NCBI GenBank assembly: GCA_934500875.1
Contig: CAKSTL010000004.1
Span: 1-64,000, forward strand
DNA: 64,000 nucleotides
Direction: 5' to 3'
Source of the DNA: an uncultured Clostridia bacterium
GTDB lineage: Bacteria > Bacillota > Clostridia > UMGS1810
Of this stretch, positions 1 through 6,781 are shown in pieces (within the stretch, counting starts at the first letter, position 1; each line of letters opens with the position of its first letter). A program made the translations under genes and the position numbers. Below the pieces are notes generated by a model, which worked only from the letters and a program-made list of their open reading frames with translations, was not told where the DNA came from and did not search any database.

Positions 1-571
1 CGGTATATGCACCCATAATGGTTACGGGAATTTTGCGGAACACGCCTTTATCCTCCGGTCTGTTCATCAGCACAAGAGAGTGGATATTTTTGATAACCGT
101 TTCGCTGATTCTTGTGTCCTTTGCAATATCCTCGATATACAAAAATGCATCTCTGTGACCGACTGCCTCAAGGTGGTCTTTAAGCGGTTTTTGGTCGATT
201 GTCATACCTTCCAGAACCATTGCCGTTTCTTTTAATGTAAGAGTGTTACCCTCGATTGCGTTTGAATTATAGGTAAAGTCAACCATAAATTCGTTACGCA
301 GTCTTTCCGCCTCGCCTTGCGTAAGCGGACGCTTTTTGTCAAGCTCCGCCTTTAATGCGTCGATTTTCAGCAGCAGGGGAGATAGCTCCTTTGACATTTT
401 TATTCCTTTTAGAGTTCTGGCATCAACGGGCTTTGGTGCATTTTCGGGAATCATATATAATTTGCCCTTTTGAACAACGCCGTCTATTCTGTTTTGAGCG
501 CATAAAAGTCTGACTCTACGTGGTGAGAGCCCCCACTTTTCTGCCGCTTGTGAAACCTTAACATATTCCAT
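1..571 (-). CDS. Fic family protein with N-terminal HTH (N-terminal part; rest beyond left edge)
   Basis: Fic proteins usually transfer AMP to hydroxyl side chains of target proteins. The visible 190 residues start with a helix-turn-helix of the excisionase/MerR-like type (about 1-50, VSQAAEKWGLSPRRVRLLC), followed by the Fic N-terminal region with the self-inhibitory motif SNAIEGN. In this family that Glu blocks ATP in the active site. The catalytic HxFxxGNGR motif lies off the left edge and cannot be checked. I start at ATG 571 because AGAGG lies 7 bases upstream; an in-frame ATG at 577 is too close to it. The HTH suggests DNA binding or autoregulation. It is divergent from the nucleotidyltransferase gene at 786. 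Confidence 0.85.
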   Translation of the reverse strand, partial: MEYVKVSQAAEKWGLSPRRVRLLCAQNRIDGVVQKGKLYMIPENAPKPVDARTLKGIKMSKELSPLLLKIDALKAELDKKRPLTQGEAERLRNEFMVDFTYNSNAIEGNTLTLKETAMVLEGMTIDQKPLKDHLEAVGHRDAFLYIEDIAKDTRISETVIKNIHSLVLMNRPEDKGVFRKIPVTIMGAYT

Positions 572-600
572 AATCATACCTCTTTCAGGTTATTGTATAT

Positions 601-629
601 AGTATATCACATTTTGGGAATAAAATCAA
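601..629 (-). promoter_or_regulatory. Sigma-A promoter of the Fic gene
   Basis: On the minus strand, TTGATT (624-629) and TATACT (601-606) are separated by 17 bases. It lies 30 bases upstream of the Fic start. Confidence 0.6.
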
Positions 630-700
630 TAAAAATATAAAAGGAAACAAAGCTTTATTATTCCCCAAACTGCAATATTTTAAAAAACATTGAAAAATGC

Positions 701-729
701 TTGACTTTGGATTATAATTAGTATATACT
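701..729 (+). promoter_or_regulatory. Sigma-A promoter of the nucleotidyltransferase gene
   Basis: TTGACT (701-706) and TATACT (724-729) with a 17-base spacer, 56 bases upstream of ATG 786. Confidence 0.6.
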
Positions 730-785
730 ACAATGATTTGGAAATGAAATCCGAATGGGCGGCTTGGACAAAAAGGAGGATAATT

Positions 786-1457
786 ATGTATCGTTATGTA
801 GAAGATAAAAAGTTTTTGCACAAGATGCGCTCATTATCAGGAGAAATGTTACAAGATTTATGTCACGTATTAAAGAAAAAATATGATATAGGGGCAAATT
901 TTTATCTTGTTGGAAGCGGCACGAGAAATCTCATCTTGCAAAATGAAAATGAGCCGATAGATTTAGATTATAATCTTGAAATTGTAAGATGCGATAACTT
1001 TAACGACGGTCGTACAATAAAAGAATGTGTCAAAAAGGCATTTAATGAAGTATTAAATGAATATGATTTGCCCGACTGTGATGATTCAACTTCGTCATTG
1101 ACAACAAAGAAAATATCCTTTACAAAAGGGAATAATACTGAATTTTCGATTGATATTTGTATAGTTAAAACTGATATATACGGAATGCACAGGTTAATAC
1201 ATAACAAGACTGGTTTTGTTTGTTATGATGAGTACAATTGGAATATTGCACCAAATTCAAAAAATATAAGAAAAAAGGTTGAAAAAATAAAGCATATGGG
1301 TAAATGGGAAGATGTTAGAGAGCAATATAAAAGCATAAAAAACAGATACCTTAGTTATGGCGAGCACAATCACCCGTCTTTTGTGTGCTATATTGAGGCC
1401 GTTAATAATGTATATAATTCAATAAAGAATGGTTGGATTAGTTTTAAAGGTGTTTAA
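786..1457 (+). CDS. Polymerase-beta-superfamily nucleotidyltransferase-like protein
   Basis: A 223-residue protein of no named family that I recognise. It carries the polymerase-beta nucleotidyltransferase signature: a GS pair (residues 43-44, in LVGSGTRN), a DLD metal-binding pair (59-61), and a third acidic residue on a later strand (FSIDICI, Asp123). Such enzymes transfer NMP to proteins, RNA, antibiotics or nucleotides; the substrate here cannot be told. ATG 786 is preferred because AAGGAGG lies 7 bases upstream; an in-frame ATG at 738 has no ribosome binding site. The next gene follows after 16 bases, so the two are probably co-transcribed. Fold moderately sure, function unknown. Confidence 0.6.
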   Translation: MYRYVEDKKFLHKMRSLSGEMLQDLCHVLKKKYDIGANFYLVGSGTRNLILQNENEPIDLDYNLEIVRCDNFNDGRTIKECVKKAFNEVLNEYDLPDCDDSTSSLTTKKISFTKGNNTEFSIDICIVKTDIYGMHRLIHNKTGFVCYDEYNWNIAPNSKNIRKKVEKIKHMGKWEDVREQYKSIKNRYLSYGEHNHPSFVCYIEAVNNVYNSIKNGWISFKGV

Positions 1458-1473
1458 TAAAGGGGGAATAAAA

Positions 1474-2238
1474 ATGGCACTGATCAGTTGTCCGAATTGT
1501 AAAAATCCCGTAAGCGACAAGGCAGCGGTTTGCCCGAATTGCGGTTATGCCGGTATGGGGCAAAGCGCAGATGTACAGAACAAAATTAAGTGTGAGGACT
1601 GCGGCAATGAATTTGAAAATAATCTTGCGTCATGCCCTGTGTGCGGTTGCCCGGCATCAATTTCGGGAGTGAAAGAAAACAAGAAAAAACGTAAAATTAT
1701 GGTTATTTCGGTTATAGCTATTGTGTTGCTTGTTGTATACGCTATTGGGGTCAATTTTGTAAAACAGGCTGCACTTGCTGAGTATAGTGCCAACATGACC
1801 AAGGCGGCGCAGACAATGATTGACGGTGCCGCAAAGGCTGAAGATGTCGGCAATCTTGTCAAAAGTGTTTGGAGCAATGCCATTTATGAAAAAAGAGATG
1901 ATAAAACCGATAAATATACAATGCAGAACGGAAGGTTCGTTGGTGACTTTAATGATGCATTGGGAAATCTGTTTGCGGATGACGAGCTAAACAAAAGCAT
2001 TTCTGAAATTCGTGATAATCAAAATAAGGTTGCAAATTTAATGAAAACTTTAAAAAATCCGCCGAAAAAATATGAAGAAGCATATTCTGTACTTAAAACA
2101 TTTTATGACAATTACGTAAAACTGACAAATTCGGCGGTAAATCCGACAGGGAGTCTTAAAACCTTCTCCGAAGAGTTTAACCAATATGATACGGATACAA
2201 TAAATGCATTTGAAAACATGAAAATATATTTAGATTGA
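1474..2238 (+). CDS. Membrane protein with two N-terminal zinc ribbons
   Basis: 254 residues. Two cysteine clusters come first (CPNC...CPNCGY, then CEDCG...CPVCGC), about residues 6-60, predicted as zinc ribbons in the cytosol. A short Lys/Arg stretch and one membrane segment (about 77-98) follow, then an extracytoplasmic, mostly helical domain of about 150 residues. This zinc-ribbon, membrane helix, outer domain layout is common in Firmicutes proteins of unknown role. Start ATG 1474 has AAAGGGGG upstream. Second gene of a likely two-gene unit with the nucleotidyltransferase. Confidence 0.7.
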   Translation: MALISCPNCKNPVSDKAAVCPNCGYAGMGQSADVQNKIKCEDCGNEFENNLASCPVCGCPASISGVKENKKKRKIMVISVIAIVLLVVYAIGVNFVKQAALAEYSANMTKAAQTMIDGAAKAEDVGNLVKSVWSNAIYEKRDDKTDKYTMQNGRFVGDFNDALGNLFADDELNKSISEIRDNQNKVANLMKTLKNPPKKYEEAYSVLKTFYDNYVKLTNSAVNPTGSLKTFSEEFNQYDTDTINAFENMKIYLD

Positions 2239-2249
2239 CTTATAAGTAA

Positions 2250-2277
2250 CCTCTCAAAGATAATGTTCTTTGAGGGG
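2250..2277. terminator. Hairpin between convergent genes
   Basis: An 11-bp stem (2250-2260 with 2267-2277, one G-U) and a 6-base loop, between the end of the zinc-ribbon gene and the end of the SpoIIID-like gene. No T-run follows on either strand, so it is a weak terminator or an mRNA 3' structure. Confidence 0.4.
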
Positions 2278-2288
2278 TCACGCCACTT

Positions 2289-2435
2289 CTATATAAAAAG
2301 TTTATGTCTTGTTACAACCGTATGTACGGTAGATTTAGAAATACCGAATTTTTTTGCTGCGCTTCGCACGGTAGCTTTATTTTCAATAATATATTCAGCT
2401 AATGTAATAACTCTGTCGGATATGTAGTCCTTCAA
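2289..2435 (-). CDS. Short SpoIIID-like DNA-binding protein
   Basis: 48 residues matching the N-terminal half of SpoIIID, the mother-cell sporulation regulator. It begins MKDYISDRVI, as SpoIIID does, and contains the helix-turn-helix with recognition part GISKSTVH. SpoIIID proteins are usually 80-95 residues, so the C-terminal basic helix is missing. I start at TTG 2435: GGAGG lies 8 bases upstream and this start matches the family N-terminus. ATG 2450 contains the ribosome binding site itself. It could be a truncated copy or a short functional paralogue. Confidence 0.6.
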   Translation of the reverse strand: MKDYISDRVITLAEYIIENKATVRSAAKKFGISKSTVHTVVTRHKLFI

Positions 2436-2541
2436 TGACTTCGCCTCCATATATATCTTATGCTATAAAATATATGAAGGTTTTTAAAGTTTAATGCACA
2501 AAACCTGAATATGCAAAAACATATATAATAAGAAATGCAGC

Positions 2542-2581
2542 AAAAAACACCCTGCCATAAATTTTTTGGGGGAGGGTGTTT
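2542..2581 (-). terminator. Terminator of the response-regulator gene
   Basis: On the minus strand a 9-bp stem (2573-2581 with 2545-2553) and a 19-base loop are followed by a T-run, 20 bases after the stop at 2601. Confidence 0.6.
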
Positions 2582-2600
2582 ATATGCGATTTTATGAGGT

Positions 2601-3281
2601 TTAAGAATTAAAGATATCGCTGAATGTATTCATAAAGTTAAGCTCAATAAGCTTTTTTGTAAGGTCACGTATCGGGATGCCGCCGAGCTTTTTTGAAATT
2701 TTGCTTACAATGCATCTTACCGTTGACTCTTCTATAAATCTTTCATCCGCAATTTTCCGATACTTCTTTCCCTCGCACAGCATACCGAGTATTTCAAGTT
2801 CGTTTTTCGACAGCCGTGACAAAAGCTTAAAACACTGATAAAAATCATCTCTTTCACGCTGAAGGCGAATCATCTCATTTTTTATAATTGTGTTAATTCT
2901 GTGCTTTGTAGAGCTGCCGGCAGCAGCTTCGTTGATTGCCATAATTATTTCATAAGGTGACGAGGTTTTAAGAAGATAATCGGTTATACCGTTCATATAA
3001 GCTTCCATAATAGTTTTGCTGTCGTCGTGAATTGTAAGGATTATTATTTTGATTTCCGGGTTTTCTTTGAGTATTTCGCTTGTTGCACTAAGCCCGGCAA
3101 CGCTGCTTTCCATCTGAATATCCATAAGGATAATGTCCGGCGACAGACTGCGTGCCATCATAACCGCCTGACTGCCCGAAACGGCAATCCCTGCGACTTC
3201 TATATTGTTTTGAGTAGCAAGAAGCGATTTAAAATAATTTCTGTATTGCTCCATATCGTCAACAATTAAAACCTTTATCAT
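2601..3281 (-). CDS. LuxR/NarL-type two-component response regulator
   Basis: 226 residues. Receiver domain at about 1-120 with acidic pair D8-D9, phosphorylation site D54, switch T83 and K105, all intact. A helical linker follows, then a LuxR-type helix-turn-helix at about 153-200 (LSKNELEILGMLCEGKK...SKISKKLG). It is a DNA-binding transcription factor; targets are unknown. The gene immediately upstream (3315-3731) retains only the tail of a histidine kinase, so its cognate kinase appears lost and the regulator may be an orphan. Start ATG 3281 has AAGGG 8 bases upstream. Confidence 0.88.
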   Translation of the reverse strand: MIKVLIVDDMEQYRNYFKSLLATQNNIEVAGIAVSGSQAVMMARSLSPDIILMDIQMESSVAGLSATSEILKENPEIKIIILTIHDDSKTIMEAYMNGITDYLLKTSSPYEIIMAINEAAAGSSTKHRINTIIKNEMIRLQRERDDFYQCFKLLSRLSKNELEILGMLCEGKKYRKIADERFIEESTVRCIVSKISKKLGGIPIRDLTKKLIELNFMNTFSDIFNS

Positions 3282-3314
3282 TTCATTTTCCCTTTTCGAA
3301 GTTTTTGCCGCAGT

Positions 3315-3731
3315 TTAAACGAGCGGCAAAAGAACATAAAACTGCGTCCCTCTGTTTTTTGAGCTTTTTATCGAAACATTTCCGCTGTGCATTTTTACTA
3401 TTTTCTGAACGTATGAAAGTTCTGTTCCCCAGTTGTGAATAAATGATTTTGTTGTATAAAACGGTTTAAAAATATCTTTTCTTGTTTTTGACGTCATACC
3501 GATTCCGTTGTCCTCAAAGCATATAAATACGTATTCAAATTCACGCATTATGTTAGTCCTCTCGGTTCCGGGGCTTATTGTGCTGACAACGGTTTTAACT
3601 CTGACTTCATTTTCACGGATATTCCTGTCCTCGCAATTTATCAATTCCGCTTTGTTTATCTTTGTAAACACAATTTGCGTATTTTCATACAGCAACACCT
3701 CGAATATCGCTTTTTCGTTATTATAACACAT
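3315..3731 (-). pseudogene. Chimeric remnant: dehydrogenase N-terminus joined to histidine-kinase ATPase tail
   Basis: An open frame of 138 codons built from two unrelated parts. Residues about 18-63 (NTQIVFTKINKAEL...STISPGTERTNI) look like the N-terminus of a zinc-type alcohol dehydrogenase. Residues about 66-138 are the end of a histidine-kinase ATPase domain: DNGIGM, the F-box FKPFYTTK, then GTELS where active kinases have GTGL. The sensor, dimerisation and N-box parts are absent and no ribosome binding site is seen. It ends 33 bases before the response-regulator start, where a partner kinase would lie. I read it as a recombination scar, not a working gene. Confidence 0.75.
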
Positions 3732-3788
3732 TAAAAAGGCAGTGCTCAGTTTCTGTACAGCAGCAAAAGCTTTTATGCTGCCGAGGGA

Positions 3789-3905
3789 GATTTAATTTAT
3801 ATTGCAATAGAAGAAATAAGCTTTAAAGTTGGCTTTTCGTCGTCAAATTATTTCAGAAAGGTGTTTTTTGATATAACCGGTAAAACCCCGAAGGAGGTAC
3901 GGTAA
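3789..3905 (+). pseudogene. C-terminal remnant of an AraC-family regulator
   Basis: Plus-strand frame ending at TAA 3903-3905 encodes the AraC second helix-turn-helix and terminal motif (FKVGFSSSNYFRKVFF, then TGKTPKEVR). Upstream the frame loses similarity and stops at about 3732, so only about 38 codons are recognisable. No start or ribosome binding site. The 180 bases after it (3906-4085) hold no gene. Confidence 0.75.
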
Positions 3906-4085
3906 ACAATATTAAAGCTACAGGTATGTGCAAATTTGCCAAGCAAAAAGAAAAATGTGCAAAAACAAACGGACAGATACCGAATGTTTCAGCACATTTT
4001 AAATTTATTTGCGCAAAAAGAAGAATTATTAAATGACTCAATAAAAGTGTTTTGCTTTTTGCGCATTTAAAGAGAAGGGAATAGC

Positions 4086-5816
4086 TTATTCAACGTCCTG
4101 GAGTGCGTCATAGCCTTCTTCGCCGGTTCGCACTTTAATAACGTTTTCAACATCATAAACAAAGATTTTTCCGTCGCCGATATGACCTGTATACAGAACT
4201 TTCTTTGCTGTTTCGATAACCGTTTTTACAGGAACCTTGCACACAACAATTTCAACCTGGACTTTAGGAAGAAGTGTAGCCTCATTGATAACGCCCCTGT
4301 AATATTCCGGTTTGCCTTTCTGAGCTCCGCAGCCGAGAACGTGCGTTACCGTCATACCCGTTATACCGATGTTCATCATAGCCGCTTTAAGTTTTTCAAA
4401 TCTATCCTGTTTCATAAGAATTTCGATTTTTGTCATTTTCACGTCGCTGCCGATAGCTTTTGCGCCGGTGTCGCCTTTCAGAACAACAGGAACTGCGTCG
4501 TCAACGCTTGCTGTGCCGGTAACGGGAATGTCAACATCAGCGCTGTAACTGTCGATTGCAGGCATAAAGTCTGCATATGCGCTCGGAAGTCCGTGTTCTG
4601 TTGCGTCAAGACCGGTGATTTCTTCATCAGCGCTTACTCTTAAACCAACGGTAGCCTTGATTATGTAAAATGTAATGGTAATTGTTACGGCAGTCCAAGC
4701 CGCTACCGAGAAAATACCTGCAAACTGCAATCCCAAAAGTTTGAAACCGCCGCCGTAGAAAAGTCCTGTAAGCGTAGAAGAAGGAGCGGAGGGTGTTGCG
4801 AAAAGACCTACTGCAATTGTACCCCAGATACCGTTTAAGCAATGGACTGCAACCGCACCTACAGGGTCGTCAATGTGGAGCTTATAATCAAGAAGCCATA
4901 CGCCGAATACTACAAGAACGCCTGCAACTGCGCCTATAATGATTGAGCCGAGTGCGTCTGTAACATCACAGCCTGCGGTAACTGCAACAAGACCTGCAAG
5001 GGATGCGTTAAGACACATTGAAACATCAGGTTTGCCGTATTTTATCCATGTAAATATCATACACGAAACAGTTGCTATTGCAGGTGCGATTGTAGTTGTT
5101 ACAAAAATTGAGCCTAACTGTTCAATGCTTGTTGCCGCAGCGCCGTTAAATCCATACCAGCCGAGCCAGAGAATGAACACGCCCAGAGCGCCGACTGTAA
5201 GGTTATGACCCGGAAATGCATTGACTTTTGTAACTTTGCCTTTTTTATCTCTTGTAAATTTACCTATTCTGGGGCCGAGTATTTTTGCACCGATAAGAGC
5301 CGAAATACCGCCGACCATATGTATTGCACAAGAACCTGCAAAATCGTGGAAACCTATTTGCGAAAGCCAGCCGCCGCCCCAAATCCAATGCGCTTCAACA
5401 GGGTAGATAACCGCTGAAATTACTGCCGAATAAATACAGTATGAAAGAAATTTTGTTCTCTCTGCCATTGCACCCGAAACGATTGTTGCCGCCGTTGCGC
5501 AGAAAACAAGGTTAAATACAAATGCCGACCAATCGAATTTATCGTATGCGGTGAAAATGTCGAAACCCGGTTTGCCGATTAATCCGACAAGGTCTTCACC
5601 GAGGAAAAGACCGAAACCTATGATGATGAACACTACAGTACCTATACAAAAGTCCATAAGGTTTTTCATAATGATGTTGCCGGCATTTTTTGCACGGGTA
5701 AAACCTGTTTCAACCATTGCAAATCCTGCCTGCATCCAAAATACCAGCGCAGCTCCTATAAGAAACCAGACGCCGAAGATGTTGCTTGTCACAAATTCTG
5801 CTATTGCGCTTGTCAT
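4086..5816 (-). CDS. amt: Ammonium channel Amt fused to a C-terminal PII (GlnB) domain
   Basis: 576 residues. Residues about 1-400 are an Amt/Mep ammonium channel with 11 predicted membrane helices, the GFHDFAGS motif, and conserved pore-region histidines (HMVGG, AVHCLNG). After a linker of about 60 residues, 461-576 form a complete PII domain beginning MTKIEIL, with T-loop region PEYYRGV and a BC-type loop TGHIGDGK. PII proteins normally bind ATP/ADP and 2-oxoglutarate and plug the channel; here the gate is covalently attached, which fixes stoichiometry. Start ATG 5816 has GGGGAGG upstream. Preceded by a strong promoter and an attenuator-like leader. Confidence 0.93.
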   Translation of the reverse strand: MTSAIAEFVTSNIFGVWFLIGAALVFWMQAGFAMVETGFTRAKNAGNIIMKNLMDFCIGTVVFIIIGFGLFLGEDLVGLIGKPGFDIFTAYDKFDWSAFVFNLVFCATAATIVSGAMAERTKFLSYCIYSAVISAVIYPVEAHWIWGGGWLSQIGFHDFAGSCAIHMVGGISALIGAKILGPRIGKFTRDKKGKVTKVNAFPGHNLTVGALGVFILWLGWYGFNGAAATSIEQLGSIFVTTTIAPAIATVSCMIFTWIKYGKPDVSMCLNASLAGLVAVTAGCDVTDALGSIIIGAVAGVLVVFGVWLLDYKLHIDDPVGAVAVHCLNGIWGTIAVGLFATPSAPSSTLTGLFYGGGFKLLGLQFAGIFSVAAWTAVTITITFYIIKATVGLRVSADEEITGLDATEHGLPSAYADFMPAIDSYSADVDIPVTGTASVDDAVPVVLKGDTGAKAIGSDVKMTKIEILMKQDRFEKLKAAMMNIGITGMTVTHVLGCGAQKGKPEYYRGVINEATLLPKVQVEIVVCKVPVKTVIETAKKVLYTGHIGDGKIFVYDVENVIKVRTGEEGYDALQDVE

Positions 5817-5957
5817 ATAAATGACCTCCCCTTACTGCCGTGTTACGGCTTAAAATAGTTTTACCCCCGAGGTTTGATACAGCAAAGTAGCGACCTTTGC
5901 CGGAAATAAAAAAAGCGCTGCGGATAGTAATTATCCGTAGCGCCTTTGCTAACTTAT
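5817..5957 (-). promoter_or_regulatory. Leader RNA of amt with attenuator structure
   Basis: About 140 nt between the predicted transcript start and amt. It contains an early terminator hairpin (5908-5943), then a second hairpin GCAAAG-GTCGCTA-CTTTGC (about 5881-5900). The segment GCAAAGG(T)CGCTAC occurs twice, once at the base of the terminator and once in the second hairpin, so alternative pairings are possible. I do not recognise a known riboswitch class. Confidence 0.5.
5908..5943 (-). terminator. Intrinsic terminator in the amt leader
   Basis: A 12-bp GC-rich stem (5932-5943 with 5915-5926, one A-C mismatch) and a 5-base loop are followed by seven T on the minus strand. It lies downstream of the amt promoter, so it can attenuate amt. 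It could also end read-through from pflA. Confidence 0.75.
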
Positions 5958-5963
5958 GGGATT

Positions 5964-5992
5964 ATTATAGCACTCATATTTTTTTATGTCAA
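5964..5992 (-). promoter_or_regulatory. Consensus sigma-A promoter of amt
   Basis: Perfect TTGACA (5987-5992) and TATAAT (5964-5969), 17 bases apart, on the minus strand. Confidence 0.85.
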
Positions 5993-6055
5993 TACAATTT
6001 TGAAAAATAAGTTAAATTTAATGGTTTTTTATAGAATTTTTTTGAAAATTCAAGC

Positions 6056-6781
6056 TTAAAATCCAAAATTTTTGAGCAATTTGTTTAATTTTTGTATATC
6101 CTCTGCGCTTGTTTCGGGAAATTCCGAGAGCGCAAATTTAAGGTTTTGCGCCTTGTATTTGCTTTCGCAAAGCTTTCTGAACGGCAAAAGTTCAATTTCT
6201 TTCACGCATTTGTGATTTTTTGCAATTTCCGAAAGCAAACGTATATTTTCCGCATCATCATTAAGCCCCTTTATTATGACCTGCCTTATGCGTGTCGGAA
6301 TACATCTTTTGTCAAGATAATCCAAAAAGGCGAGGGGAGATGAATATGAACACCCTGTATATTTGCGGTATTTTTCCTCCGAAGTGTATTTTATATCAAG
6401 CATACAGTAATCGACATATTCAAGCGTTTTTTTAATCTCGTCCGTCAGCGCAAAACCGCTTGTGTCAAGACAGGTATTTATGCCATCCTCTTTGCACAGC
6501 CTTAAAATTTCGGCGGCAAAGTGCGGCTGCATAAGAGGCTCTCCGCCCGACAGCGTTACGCCGCCGTCCTGCGAAAAATAATCTTTATAACGCACAATTT
6601 TTTTAAAAATCTCATTCGCCGACATTAATTTTCCGCCGTCTGCCGAAAGGGTTTCGGGATTGTGGCAGCACGCACAGCGCAGAGCGCACCCCTGCATAAA
6701 AACCACAAATCTTACGCCCGGCCCGTCGAGCGTGCCCATAGACTGAAAGGAACTTATACGTCCGAAAATTTCGTTTTTCAT
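6056..6781 (-). CDS. pflA: Pyruvate formate-lyase activating enzyme
   Basis: 241-residue radical SAM enzyme. It uses a 4Fe-4S cluster and S-adenosylmethionine to place the glycyl radical on pyruvate formate-lyase. The cluster ligands are C32, C36 and C39 (CALRCACC), followed by the DGGVTLSGGEP SAM-binding region. Length fits the family (about 240). ATG 6781 overlaps the pflB stop (TGATG) with GAGG 7 bases upstream, indicating translational coupling; an in-frame GTG at 6784 is less likely. Confidence 0.95.
   Translation of the reverse strand: MKNEIFGRISSFQSMGTLDGPGVRFVVFMQGCALRCACCHNPETLSADGGKLMSANEIFKKIVRYKDYFSQDGGVTLSGGEPLMQPHFAAEILRLCKEDGINTCLDTSGFALTDEIKKTLEYVDYCMLDIKYTSEEKYRKYTGCSYSSPLAFLDYLDKRCIPTRIRQVIIKGLNDDAENIRLLSEIAKNHKCVKEIELLPFRKLCESKYKAQNLKFALSEFPETSAEDIQKLNKLLKNFGF

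Noticed and set aside
585..821. Minus-strand 78-codon frame between the Fic and nucleotidyltransferase genes
   Set aside because: It overlaps both promoters, has no ribosome binding site and encodes a Phe/Ile-rich sequence typical of AT-rich noncoding DNA.
3853..4041. Minus-strand 62-codon frame opposite the AraC remnant
   Set aside because: No ribosome binding site, no family resemblance, and it crosses decayed sequence.
4011..4063. Inverted repeat GCGCAAAAAG...CTTTTTGCGC downstream of amt
   Set aside because: The loop is over 30 bases, the arms are AT-rich, and no T-run follows in the minus direction, so I do not list it as a terminator.
5817..5957. Possible c-di-GMP (GEMM) or other known riboswitch in the amt leader
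   Set aside because: GCAAAGG-like strings recall GEMM, but the conserved three-way layout and tetraloop-receptor elements are not present. I kept it only as an unclassified attenuator-like leader.
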